From assembly GCA_054601695.1 (NCBI GenBank), contig BAAHQB010000012.1:930001-994000 (forward strand): DNA of 64,000 nucleotides, read 5' to 3'. Made by a program: the position numbers and the translations under genes. Positions 1-13,423 of the stretch are shown here, piece by piece (position 1 is the stretch's first letter; the number at the start of each line of letters is the position of its first letter). The notes beneath the pieces were generated by a model. That model did not search any database. It was not told the origin of the DNA and saw nothing but the letters and a program-made list of their open reading frames with translations. The stretch comes from Amorphochlora amoebiformis (Eukaryota; Cercozoa; Chlorarachniophyceae).

Positions 1-181
1 CAGGCTTACCTCTGGCTGGGGTCTAGGTTTAGGCTTACTTTTAACCTTGGGCTAGGCTTAGGGGTTAGGGCTAGGCTTAGGGGTTAGGATCAGATTATTC
101 AGCATGTCTTAGTCCTAGGACCATTGACTCCTCCACTGGCCCTAGGGCTAGGATATGGCGGATAATCTGATCCTGGCCCTA
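1..181. repeat. Degenerate TTAGGG-like block with a non-telomeric module
   Basis: Irregular units such as gcttaggggttagg run along the first 90 bases. They are followed at about 83-137 by a unique-looking module (gattattcagcatgtctta, then gactcctccac). A partial reverse-complement piece (ggataatctgatcctgg) lies at about 158-177. The same module recurs inside telomere-like blocks near 37.7, 37.85, 57.07 and 57.14 kb. The stretch lies upstream of the first visible helicase exon, so it is probably intronic. Confidence 0.75.
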
Positions 182-274
182 AGACTCTACGTATATATAA
201 TATAAATTATATATATATATATATATATGTGTGTGTATATATATATATAACCCCAAGCATAAGTGCGATATTAG

Positions 275-801
275 GAAGAGAGGGCAGGGCAAGAGTATTA
301 CGAAAATCTGTGTATGCGGGCTGTGAATCAGAGTGTAGGGAGGTCGATCAGGTATTATATATATATATATATATGAGATAGATATATTGGATGAGATAGA
401 TATATTGGATGAGATAGATATATTGGATGAGATGTACTATTGGTTGAGATATACTATTGGTTGAGATAGAGTATTGTATGAGATAAAAGTATTGTATGAG
501 ATAAGAGCATTGTATGAGATAGATATATTGTATGAGATAAGAGTATTGTATGAGATAAGAGTATTGTATGAGATAAGAGTATTGTATGAGATAAGAGCAT
601 TGTATGAGATAAGAGTATTGTATGAGATAAGAGTATTGTATGAGATAGATATATTGGATGAGATAAGAGTATTGTATGAGATAAGAGTATTGTATGAGAT
701 AGATATATTGTATGGGATATACTATTGTATGGGATGGGGTATTGCTTTTTTTTTGTTTTTTTTTCAAGATTGGATATGTGTTAGAGGTCTTTGTGTGTAT
801 G

Positions 802-850
<49 letters not shown>

Positions 851-943
851 GTATATGTATATGTGTGTGTGTGTGTGTGTGGTGTATATATGCACATATA
901 TATATATATTATACATTGAATGTTGGTATATATGTAATTATAC

Positions 944-1010
<67 letters not shown>

Positions 1011-1449
1011 TATATATATTATACATATGCAGGCATAAGGGGGACTATGCAAGTGTGCTCTTGATCGATGAGAGGTATTATAAAAGAAAACAACACAACA
1101 ACAACATTCATATAACGGAATACACTCTCTCTCTCTCTCTCTCCCTCCTCTTCCTCTCTCTCTCCCTCCCTCCCTCTCTCCCTCTCTCTCTCTCCCTCTC
1201 TCTCTCTCCCTCCCTCTCTCCCTCTCTCTCTCTCTCCCTCCCTCCCTCTCTCCCTCCCTCCCTCTCTCCCTCTCTCTCTCTCCCTCTCTCTCTCTCCCTC
1301 TCTCCCTCCCTCTCTCTCTCCCTCTCTCTCTCTCCCTCTCTCCCTCCCTCCCTCTCTCCCTCTCTCTCTCTCTCTCTCTCCCCCTCTCTCCCTCCCTCCC
1401 ACTCTCTCTCCCTCCCACTCTCTCTCTCTCCCACTCTCTCTCTCTCCCT

Positions 1450-1540
<91 letters not shown>

Positions 1541-1553
1541 CCTCTCTCTCTCT

Positions 1554-1629
<76 letters not shown>

Positions 1630-1674
1630 CCTCTCTCTCTCTCTCCCTCCCTCTCTCTCTCCCTCTCTCTCTCT

Positions 1675-1727
<53 letters not shown>

Positions 1728-1760
1728 CCTCTCTCTCTCTCCCTCTCTCTCTTTCTCTCC

Positions 1761-1812
<52 letters not shown>

Positions 1813-1964
1813 CCTCTCTCTCTCCCTCCCTCTCTCTCTCCCTCTCTCTCCCTCCCTCCCTTTCTCTCTCCCCCTCTATCTATCTATCTATCTCTATCTC
1901 TCTCTCTCCCTCCCTCCCTCTCTCTCTCTCCCTCTATCTATCTATCTCTATCTCTCTCTCTCTC

Positions 1965-1995
<31 letters not shown>

Positions 1996-2376
1996 TACCA
2001 TTACTAAACAATTATATGTATATATATATATATATAAATATGATACTGGATACACACACACATATATATATATATATATAATATGAATATTGTATATTAT
2101 ATATATATATATATACATATTTTCATGTATTTATTTTTTATATTTATATTGAAACATATTTGAAGCTATATGGTTAGATATTGCAATGAGCGTGTGTCAA
2201 GCCAGCTACCTGCGTGGATTCGAGCGCGATTCCGGGCCTCTAAGTCGTTCGGGGAGGTAAATACTCACTAACATCCTTCTCTTTGGTTTCTCTTTTCCTG
2301 TTTGTGTATTCTATATTATATATACACATATGTACATATATCTGTTTCTCTTTTCCTGTGTGTGTATTCTATATTT

Positions 2377-2412
<36 letters not shown>

Positions 2413-2549
2413 TCTCTTTTCCTGTCGGGGAGGTAAATGCTAACTAACATCCTTCTCTTCTGTTTCTCTTTTTCCTGTGTGTGTATTCTATATTTTATAT
2501 TATATATATATATATATATATATCTGTTTCTCTTTTCCTGTGTGTGTAT

Positions 2550-2585
<36 letters not shown>

Positions 2586-2611
2586 CTGTTTCTCTTTTCC
2601 TGTGTGTGTAT

Positions 2612-2653
<42 letters not shown>

Positions 2654-2681
2654 GTTTCTCTTTTCCTGTGTGTGTATTCCA

Positions 2682-2717
<36 letters not shown>

Positions 2718-2778
2718 GTGTATTATGTGTATACATGTATTATTCTCCGTATAATCATTCGTATGTAGTAGATATTAT

Positions 2779-2809
<31 letters not shown>

Positions 2810-2911
2810 CATACATCCACGTACTCATATATGAAGTATACATATGTGCATACACAGGTCTTTCGAGATACCCGTAAATTTTATACCTCAATCTCTAAGA
2901 CTACATCATAG
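275..2911 (+). CDS. DDX11/Chl1-like DNA helicase, C-terminal exons (5' part outside window)
   Basis: Four exons with matching phases: 275-351, 1033-1074, 2178-2256, 2858-2911 (stop TAG). Exon 1 encodes YYENLCMRAV then NQSVGRSIR, the Q-x-x-G-R-x-I-R helicase motif VI. Exon 2 continues HKGDYASVLLIDER, exon 3 has LPAWIRARFRASKSFGE, and exon 4 ends FRDTRKFYTSISKTTS. This order (motif VI, then DYA-LLDxRY, then LP-WIR, then a short tail) is what I recall for the C-terminus of DDX11/Chl1, an XPD-family iron-sulfur helicase acting in sister-chromatid cohesion. The ATP-binding and Fe-S regions would lie left of the window. The introns hold an 18-bp minisatellite, a CT tract and a minisatellite that duplicates the exon-3 splice donor. 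BRIP1/RTEL1/XPD relatives are alternatives, but the motif spacing favours DDX11. Confidence 0.85.
373..727. repeat. 18-bp minisatellite in a helicase intron
   Basis: Tandem units of the type gtatgagataagagtatt, with variants carrying gatatattg, run for about 19 copies in the intron after exon 275-351. Both strands read through as repetitive ORFs (YEIRVL and YLIQYS repeats), which I take to be by-products of an 18-bp unit lacking stops rather than genes. Confidence 0.9.
1124..1967. repeat. (CT)n/(CCCT)n tract, about 0.84 kb
   Basis: A nearly pure pyrimidine tract of CT dinucleotides with CCCT interruptions and a short TATC block at the 3' end, inside the helicase intron between exons 1033-1074 and 2178-2256. 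It gives Leu/Ser/Pro ORFs on + and Arg/Glu ORFs on -, all repeat artefacts. Such polypurine-polypyrimidine DNA can form triplex structures. Confidence 0.95.
2283..2727. repeat. Intronic minisatellite with a copied 5' splice site
   Basis: Seven copies of a unit built on tttctcttttcctgtgtgtg followed by tattctatatt and an (AT)n tail start at about 2287, 2343, 2410, 2461, 2525, 2588 and 2653. Between copies 3 and 4, at about 2424-2460, lies tcggggaggtaaatgctaac, a near copy of the true exon 3 donor at 2248-2270 (tcggggag|gtaaatactcac). The expansion therefore carried the exon end and intron start with it. Confidence 0.85.
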
Positions 2912-3842
2912 ACTGAAAGAGAAAATGGCTCCAGAGTAGTATACTCTACATACTCGACGTCTCAGCCCCGTACGCGTCGCAGCTAGATGTGTCTCTAGCA
3001 GCGTCTGTTCCAAATTTCGTCATAAAGTTGTAAATGTTGGCACGAAACAAAGTGTCCCGGTGCCAGTGGGCGGGAATTCTCGCTAGATAGTAGGATTCTG
3101 GCACCATCCTCCGTCGCTCCTATATGACATGTACATTGTGGGTGGTATCAAGGCATACTGAATTCTAACATCTGGAACATCTGCGCCGGGCGCAAATTCA
3201 ATTTCTCAAGTAAAAATTTCATGGTGGTTACATCATTGAACCATCAGAGTTTTCATGACCAGCTGAGTTGTGATACATATACTAGATATACTCTCGATAC
3301 TCGAAGTTAAATATTTTTTAAAATTTCATTGTAGTGTAATTATATCATGACATAATTAGTACTTATATATTGAATGTGAGTATCCGTAATCTATATAATA
3401 TTTGAAAGATATGGTCATATATATCATGACTCATCTAGACTCATGTGCATTCCTTGTTTTTATATCTAGTATGTAATATCTAGAATATATACTAGATATA
3501 ATACTTTTACTAGTATATATCATATATATATATATATACATACTCATATATAATATGTATACATTCTAATTAGTTTTTTGTGATGTCGCCATAGCATCAA
3601 TGGAAAAACTTAGTACATACTAGCGGTCGCTGAGCTAGCAGCCTAGAACCGATGGTTTATAAGCTAACTAGGCTAATCGAGCACCGATGGTTTATAAGCT
3701 AACTAGGTTAATCGAGCCCCGGGAGTAACGGCCTATCGGGGTCCCTATAACATGCATGTGATGATGCTATGTGTAATTAGTAGGTAATGTTTGCAGGACT
3801 TATTCCTGTTATTACTGATTGTAACGAATGTATGTGAACATT

Positions 3843-3876
<34 letters not shown>

Positions 3877-3958
3877 ATTAAACTATGTGTATATACATAT
3901 ATCTGCATAAATATCCCCACGAATATTATTTACATATATATATATATATGCGCAATAT

Positions 3959-3992
<34 letters not shown>

Positions 3993-3995
3993 GTG

Positions 3996-4034
<39 letters not shown>

Positions 4035-4060
4035 AAAGATACATATATATATATATATAA

Positions 4061-4091
<31 letters not shown>

Positions 4092-4172
4092 TGTATGTAT
4101 ATATATATATATATGAGTTAATTAATGGGAATATATATATATGTATATATATGTATATATATATATTATATA

Positions 4173-4203
<31 letters not shown>

Positions 4204-4229
4204 TAATACACATATATATATATATATAC
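2912..4229. other. Spacer between helicase and copia element
   Basis: After the helicase stop there are about 900 bp of unique sequence in which I find no convincing exon on either strand. A 35-bp tandem duplication lies at 3648-3717, then (AT)n-rich DNA from about 3843 to the copia left end at 4230. Confidence 0.6.
3648..3717. repeat. 35-bp tandem duplication
   Basis: Two adjacent copies (3648-3682 and 3683-3717) beginning accgatggtttataagctaa. They differ at one position (aggctaat versus aggttaat), so the duplication is fairly recent. No known function. Confidence 0.9.
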
Positions 4230-4467
4230 TGTTAACGTATACCGGACCTACAAGCTTAACTAGACGTCAGATCGCTAGACTACCGTCATATTCGTAATCT
4301 ACGCATGCGAATTAGCAATAGTCATCCGAGGGGAAGATCTTCCAAGGGAAGACCTTAGGTAGGGAAGGCCTTCTACGCGAGAATTTTCTTGTGAATTTAG
4401 TCATTATCATTTGCCATAATCCAAACGGACAACAGTCAATCGGACAACTACCACTGCTACGCTGACA
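4230..4467 (+). repeat. 5' LTR of copia element
   Basis: 238 bp, TGTTAACG...CGCTGACA, identical by eye to 8653-8890. It should hold the U3 promoter and poly(A) signals, but I could not assign a TATA box or R boundary. Confidence 0.97.
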
Positions 4468-4486
4468 GGTTATGAGTTTCGAAGCG
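4468..4486 (+). other. Primer-binding site, probably half-tRNA-Met type
   Basis: Immediately after the 5' LTR comes GGTTATGAGTTTCGAAGCG. The reverse complement of its first nine bases, CTCATAACC, is what a methionine tRNA anticodon loop looks like (CAT anticodon followed by AA).  Drosophila copia is known to prime from an internally cleaved initiator tRNA-Met. The same motif follows the unrelated LTR at 55561-55828, supporting function. The ATG at 4472-4474 is also the Gag-Pol start codon. Confidence 0.7.
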
Positions 4487-7400
4487 ACACGTACTGCCCT
4501 ACTCAAGTGGACTGCCAAGCTGAAGCTTACCAAGGAGGACGACTGGACCAAATATGCCAAGAGCGTCTCTATGATGGTGAAGGCACTTCAGCTCGAGGAC
4601 TGCATGAAGCTTGGGGCACGATCCATCATGGATTGGAAGAATCCTGACGCTCTACGTCCACAACATGTGGTTGAGATGAAGGAGGGGAAATGGGCAACGA
4701 ATCTCGATGGGAAAGAGGACGCGCATATAAAGTTGAGGATGCTACTGCATGCTACATTGGTGCTCACGGTGGGACGTAAGTATGAACATCTTACAACCGG
4801 GAGGGAGGATCCAGTGTACCTCTGGGCTCGTCTGCGCGCTGGCATCGAGGGTCCACGACTGTTTAGGAGGATGAAGCTACAGAAGAAGTTGAATCGTCAG
4901 ACGCTTGACGATTACAGCGGCGATTTCGGGAAGCTGGCTTCGGAGATCGAGGAGACGGCGGATGCACTCACCGGGCTGGGCAAGACCATGGACGACGAGG
5001 ACAGGATCGTGGCGCTCATGATGGCTCTCCCGGAGGACGAGTACGGCTCTACACTCGAGAATATTGCACTGCACCCTACTACCTACCAAGCGGCGGTAAC
5101 GGCGATCACTAGTGTGGCAGCAAGGAAGGCGGCTAACAACTATGAGACCAAGGTAAAGGATATCGTGGCGGCCGGCCATGAGCATCAAGGGACCAAGAAT
5201 CTCAAGGACATGTCTGCGAAGGATCTTGCGAAGATGAAGACTAGGATCGACAAGTTGATGACCGCGAAGTCTGGGAGGCCGAAGGGAGCATCGAGGAAGT
5301 TCAGGGGCAAATGTTTCAAGTGCAAAAAGAAGGGGCACATGAAGAAGGATTGTCCATTGCTCAACAAACAAGATGATGATGCGGCGATACTTGAGGATGG
5401 CAGCGAATCGGATTACAACTGGAGCACGGTGGCAGGCAACTGGGGCGACGGCTCGACTGCTGGATATCTGGTGCTCGACAGTGGATGCACGAGGAGCTGC
5501 TTCAAGGACAAGCGGTACTTCAAGACCTTCAGGGTGGTGAAGAATCATGCTTTCAAGCTAGGCAACGGCGAGACCCGAATGGAATCCAAGGGCTTTGGGG
5601 ACGTTGAAGTGCCACTAAGGAATGGGAAAGTACTTAAGATGACCAATGTGGCATATTGCCCCGGAGCTGCGGCGAACTACGTGGCTCAACGGCGGCTACG
5701 TGAAGATGGATATCGACTCAGGTTCGTGGGGGAGCAGGACGACGTCTCGATTATGAAGGATGGAGATGAGATCTGCAGGACTTCTGGGACCAAGAAGAAG
5801 CTCTTCCTCATCCCTGTGGCGAACGATGATAACCTTGGCGCATGGTTTGACGACAAGGCGAGGTCGAGGTCCTTATGGAAATGGCACCTGGCACTAGGAC
5901 ATACGCCAAGTAGGGTCATCAAGAAGATGAAGAAGTCGGGAGTCGTGGCTGGATTGTCAATTTCGGATGTCAAGGAGCATCCAGAGGTATGCGAATGCTG
6001 CCAAGTCACGAAGATGAAGAAGCAACCAATGAGCTCCAAGAAACCGAAGGAGCACAAGGTGAAGACGGTGATGGATACATGGCATGGAGACGTTATTGGA
6101 AAGTACGTCGGGTCACCAGAGGGCAGCTATGCTATCGTTTTGGCCGACGAAGGATCTGGATACCTGATGGGAACATCGTTAGGAGGCAAGAAGTTTTTCA
6201 AGGAGTTCAAGGCTTACCTGGAGATGTTGGAGAACAAAACTGGCAAAAGATTGAAGAGGTTCGTGTACGACGACGGCAAGGAGGTGCTAGATAAGCAGCT
6301 GGTGGACTACTGCCGTGGAAAGGGCATTGAAATCGTTCAGGCAGCACCAAGAACACCACAGCAGAATGGGTTCATCGAGAGGCGAATCCAGACGGTCAAG
6401 AGAATGACTCGGGCAGCGCTGAAGCAAAGCGGCTTGGGATTGAAGTATTGGCCAGCAGCACTCCGATATGCGATATATACACTTAATCGCATACCACCAT
6501 CACGAGGGAAGAGGACCGCGTACGAGAAAATCTTCAAGAAGAAGCCATCGGTGGCACATCTACATGCCTTTGGATGTGTCGGATATCGTGTTAAAGACCC
6601 AAAACTGATGGATCAAGGCGGATTCGGCGACAAGGCTGAACGATGCAGGTTCCTAGGATACACAGGGGATCAGACTAAAACGTTCAAAGTGCTTAAGGAA
6701 AACGGTAAAGTGGTGAAAGAGGCGCATGTTAGGTTCTACGATACCATATTCAACTTCAAGGCTCGACGAGAAGATATATATATATCTCCTGAGAAGCAGA
6801 ATGATATATATATATATCCTGAAACGACGTTCTCCGACGACAAGGCTGCCGACGGAGAGGGGGAGAAGAACAATGCACCGGATATGGGGGAGTCTGACGA
6901 CGACGACGACAACGACGACGAAGAAGAAACGGCACCTAGGCGTTCAACACGCACTCGGACGCAACGCACAGTATACGACGGACAAGGAGGCAGCGAGATC
7001 CCAAGCGCTAAGGGCAACGTTGAAGTGGCTGCGGCGATGGAGGACTGCATGTTCGGTATAAGCGACGGCACCGAACCCAAGAACTGGGAGGAGGCGAGGC
7101 ATCATCCTGCATGGGTGAAGGCAACCGATGAAGAGATAGAGGCACTGGAGAAGAACGGGACCTGGAAGATCATCGCACGACGACCTGAGATGAGGGTTGT
7201 TGGTGTTAGGACTCTCTACAAGCAGAAACTGAACAAGGATGGTGAACCTGGGCGCAAGAAGGCACGCGTGGTGGCGAAGGGATATACACAGTATGGGGTG
7301 AGCTTTAATGATCGATACGCCCCGACACTGAGGATCGCCAGCTTAAGGGCCATTCTGGCACTTGCACAAGTGAAGGGACGAAAGGTATTGAGTGCGGACA

Positions 7401-8640
7401 TCAACAACGCGTACCTACACGGACCAGAGGACGACGAAGTCTATATGGAGATACCAGAGAGCATGAGGGATAAGTACGATCCAAGCAAATACGTATGTGA
7501 CCTTCAGAAGAGCATCTACGGGCTGAAGACTGCTGGGAGGAACTGGAACAAATGCTTCGACAAATATATGGAGTCGAAAGGATATCGGAGGTGCAGGAGT
7601 GACCCGTGCGTCTACATGCATCATCAGAAGGACGTCATCGTATGTGTATACGTGGACGACGTCGTGTGTACAGCAGCGCGAGAGAAGGATGGGTATACGT
7701 TCCTGCAAGGCCTCCGTGCTAGATTTGGGATTAAAGAAATGGGTGAGCTGGATTTTGTTCTGGGAATATCGGTGACGAAGATTGGAAAGGACCTGATAAT
7801 GTCACAAGAAGCCTACGCTAAGAGGATTCTGATCGAGTACAAGATGCAAAACTGCAAGGGAGTCACCACGCCTATGGCACCATCTGTGAAGCTCACCAAA
7901 GACGAAGAAGGACCTGGAGTTGACCAAGAAAAATATCGCTCCATTATTGGGAAGATTGCGTACTTAGCAACATGTACAAGACCGGACTTAGCATACACGG
8001 TATCAAAGCTGTCAAGGTACCTGAACGATCCGAAGCGAAGTCACATGCTGGCTGTAGAGTACGCCCTGAGGTACATCAAGCGTACACTGCACTACGGACT
8101 TCGGTTCACGAACGCTGGGATTGATATGAAGATGTATGTCGACGCTGATCATGCTGGATGCCTGGATACTAGAAGGTCGACAAGTGGATGTTTGATCATC
8201 TTCGGAGGAAATTTGATACATTGGCGTTCGAAGCGACAGACAATTGCTGTGAAGAGCTCAGCCATTGCCGAGTACGTCGCTTTGTCGGAAGGGCTGGACG
8301 AATTGCTATGGATGCGGAACTTATTTTTAGAGTTGGACGTGAAGTTGGGATCGTCGATGGTTTATGAGGACAACACTGCGTGTATACGGATCGCGGAGAA
8401 TCCTATCTTGTCTCAGAAAACCAAGGCCGTCGATCTGCACTTCCACTACTGTCGGGATCACCTGCAACGTGGGATATATATGTTGGAATATATACCAACA
8501 GATCAACAGTTAGCGGATGGGCTTACCAAGGCTGTGAGCGGTGCTACACTCTTCAAGCTGGCGGAAGTATATCTGGACACGGAAGCGCATGTGGCTCCAA
8601 CCAAGAGCGCAGCAGAGGTCGACGCTGGCAGGAGCGGCGC

Positions 8641-8652
8641 GTCGAGGGGGAG
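8641..8652 (+). other. Polypurine tract of copia element
   Basis: Purine-rich gtcgagggggag lies directly before the 3' LTR TGTTAACG, the position expected for the plus-strand primer. It overlaps coding sequence because the ORF runs into the LTR. Confidence 0.7.
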
Positions 8653-8999
<347 letters not shown>

Positions 9000-9038
9000 T
9001 TAATAAATGAAAAAATATCAGGCAGCAATTATAAAGCT

Positions 9039-9260
9039 TATGTTCTTGTATGGACATTATAATTATACATATTTGTATATTTCATGTGAGCATATTGCAA
9101 ATTTAGACATGTTGTTATATATAACCTATCCTCGTCATCTCCAGGCTGCCTTGGGTTAGAAGGCGGAGGGAAAAAGCTGGGCTCATCTCCCTGAAGTATG
9201 TTTTATAATGAATACATCTATATATATATATATATATATATTTATACAAATATAAATTAT

Positions 9261-9301
<41 letters not shown>

Positions 9302-9349
9302 CCCATATTTGCCCATAGAACATGTACATGCAAGTTACATGCCTATATA

Positions 9350-9380
<31 letters not shown>

Positions 9381-9401
9381 GGTATATATATATATATATA
9401 T

Positions 9402-9448
<47 letters not shown>

Positions 9449-9547
9449 ATATATCTGAAAATGTTCATATCATTATACGTAAACACATGCATTGTATATA
9501 TACCATATATTGTAAATAATATTAGAAATGTGAATGTATATATATTT

Positions 9548-9580
<33 letters not shown>

Positions 9581-9694
9581 GATATACATATATTATACAA
9601 ATATATATGTATGTATATACATATATACATATATACATATATATATATATATATGTACTAAATGTGTTTTTATTTATATATTTAGGCACAGATC

Positions 9695-9773
<79 letters not shown>

Positions 9774-9988
9774 AGATAGATATATGTATACATACATGTG
9801 TATGTATGATATCTGCCTATATATACAAATAACTTATTTTAATACATATGTGTATATATGTAATATATACATATAAATATATACATGTGTACACACACAT
9901 ATATATATATTTATATAAATATTATATTATACGAATACACACACACACACATACACACACATATATATATATATACACACACATATAT

Positions 9989-10047
<59 letters not shown>

Positions 10048-11158
10048 CATACAGATGTAATCTAATCATGCATACATATATGTATTCATAATTAAAGAAG
10101 ATTTGACGGACCTCAGGTGACGGCGTTGTCACTGGGGGCCCATCCTAAGAATTGACATATGTAAATGTGTATTTATTTATATATCTACATGTATAATATT
10201 ACTTACATACACATGTATTAAACTAGAATTACAGAAATATTGTATATAGATATAATTTGATGCAAACAAGCACATGTTTTTTACATACATATATTCATTT
10301 ATGTTTCACGCACTTGTATATTGTGTATTTATTATACGTATATAATCTATCCATCTATATATATAAATACATATATATGTATATATATATATATATAATA
10401 TACATATATTATATATGTATATATATATACATATAATATATATATATATATATACATATAATATACATATATATACACATATACATGTATGTATACCCAA
10501 AAATACTACGATTTCAATCCATGAAGTTTTAAGTACAAGAGCGTATATATAACACGTAATTAGACTAAGAGCGACCGATTCTTCCTCGTCAAGATCCGGA
10601 CGAACCTCAGGATACGGCTGAGATGAAGGTTAGAGTAAACGATTAGCATCAGAATGTAACGTTACTATTGGGCACTATTTCGGAGACTTCAGACTTTTCA
10701 GGTTTTTCCGGGTGTTCCTTTGTCTGTTGTGAAAGATTTGGAAGGCCTAACACGTCTTCCCCCCTCGCTCATCCGCTTTTTTATTCTCTGAACAGCTCTC
10801 TTAGGACTTTCCTTTGTTCACTCGCTCTTAACAATCTCTTTGCTCACAATCTCTCGTCTGACCCGTTCAAATGGGTCGTCTGGGTACGAGGGGGTGAGAC
10901 GCTTCTCCTCATCTTCGTTCTCCTCACCGGGTTTCTTTGGAACCGGCTGATTGTTTGTTTATACATTAAATGTGTGTATATATATACATATATAAATGTA
11001 TGTATATGCATATAATGTATATCTACATATGAGTATATATACATGTGTTTATATTACCTGTGTATATGTTTTTTAATACAACACAAATATATAATATATA
11101 GATAGATATATACACATATATATCATACATATAAAAAAAAAATATTAAATATATATAC

Positions 11159-11194
<36 letters not shown>

Positions 11195-11308
11195 CCATAT
11201 ACTAGCGCATATATACATATATTATGCATATTAAACATATATATATATATATGTATATATACCTATATATACATATATATGCATATATAAATATATATAT
11301 ATTTATAC

Positions 11309-11344
<36 letters not shown>

Positions 11345-11474
11345 ATGTATGTGTAATAATACGTATTTGAATTTGTGTACACACGTGTTCTTATGTTGTA
11401 TACATTGCATCAATACAATCGACTAAAATTATAGAGAATGTGTGTATATTTATGTAGATATACATATTCAATAT

Positions 11475-11511
<37 letters not shown>

Positions 11512-11680
11512 GTATAATATTCGCATTTGCGTCTGCATTTACATCCTATTTATATATTTATATAAGTTATATATATATGAATATATATATATATATGTGT
11601 ATATATATATATGTATATATATATATATGTATATATATATATAATATTCGCATTTGCGTCTGCATTTACATGCTATACAT

Positions 11681-11723
<43 letters not shown>

Positions 11724-11755
11724 TTAGTATGGATATACATAAATTGATATAAATA

Positions 11756-11788
<33 letters not shown>

Positions 11789-12489
11789 GTATATATAAAT
11801 TACATACACATATACATTCATTTTTAAATACATTTCACGTGCACAGAGACACACGAATACACATGCTTTCTATCTTACTTCCTTGAGAGGTACAGGCTTC
11901 GCCCTCTTAGGTTTATCCTTCTTCTTACGCTTATCTCCATCGTCATCCCCGTCACCCCCACCCCCTTCCTTCTCGTCCTCCTAATCGTGAGTAGATGAGA
12001 GAGATATTGAGAGAGCAAGAGAGAGGTGAGGAGACTGAGATGCGAAGAGAGAGGGGAAGGCCAGAGATGGGGTTAAGACTGGGGTAGGGTTGAGGCTAGG
12101 ATCGGGTTGGGATAAGTGTACGTCTGGAAAAGCAGGGAAGAAGCCGGGGGGTGATTCCTGGTTTAAAGAAATATGTATGTATACACATATATATATATAT
12201 ATATATATGTGTATATATATGTATATATTTATTGGTCTATGTATGTTGTATATATATTGCGTATTTACAAACGTGGAACCTGTATACATACAAATGAATT
12301 TCTATATTATGTATTTATATTATATATTTGTATTTATATAAATATATAAATATATATATACACACATATATTTTCACACATAAATGTGCATAAAAGGTTT
12401 AGTGTACATATACATATATATATGTTATATATTTTATTTATATTATATATATATATATATTTATAAGTATATATATATATATATTTTAC

Positions 12490-12561
<72 letters not shown>

Positions 12562-12604
12562 CACATATATATACATACATAGCATGTATATACATGCTCA
12601 AACA

Positions 12605-12654
<50 letters not shown>

Positions 12655-12958
12655 TCATATATACCAATACACAACATATATTCCTTCCCTTTCATAGTGA
12701 GCTACCATAGCTTAACATAATCTAATCTCCAACTCGAACCAACTTCCCTCTAACGCTCCTAACCCTAACCCTAACCCTAACCCTAAGCCTAAGCCTAACC
12801 CTAACCCTAAGCCTAATCCTCCTAACCCTAACCCTAACCCGCCTCAGTTCCTCTCTCTCACACTCCCACCCTTTCTCCCTGTCTCCTTATATCCCTCTAA
12901 TACCGGCTGCGGTTTCTTGGGTAACGGGCTCCAGTCCTGAGAAATGAATAACTCTTAT

Positions 12959-13045
<87 letters not shown>

Positions 13046-13238
13046 AAGACGAGGGAGAGTGACAGGTCGGGTTGGATTAGTGTGAATATCTTACTTCTTC
13101 GCTGGGGCCTAAGGGATTCCATTCTTCGGGGATACGGTAGGGTTGGTTGGGTTGCTTTGGGAATTGTGGCATTTCCTGGTTATATTTACGCGACATTTTA
13201 ATCAAGGACGAATGTACGTATATATAATATTTACATAT

Positions 13239-13270
<32 letters not shown>

Positions 13271-13387
13271 CTAATGTGTAACATATCTATATACATACTT
13301 TATGTTACGTGTATAATTTATGTACACAAATATGTATGAATTTTTGTGTATGTTATGGAGGCATTTACACAGATGCACACATATAAC

Positions 13388-13423
<36 letters not shown>

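Noticed and set aside
1055-2086. 343-codon Leu/Ser/Pro ORF (+) and antisense Arg/Glu ORFs
   Set aside because: They are translations of the (CT)n tract, and the true helicase exon 1033-1074 lies in the same span in another frame.
2186-2939. Two-exon 50-residue ORF starting MSVCQASYLRG
   Set aside because: Phase-consistent, but the overlapping frame gives the DDX11-like sequence LPAWIRARF...FRDTRKF joined to motif VI upstream, which is far better supported.
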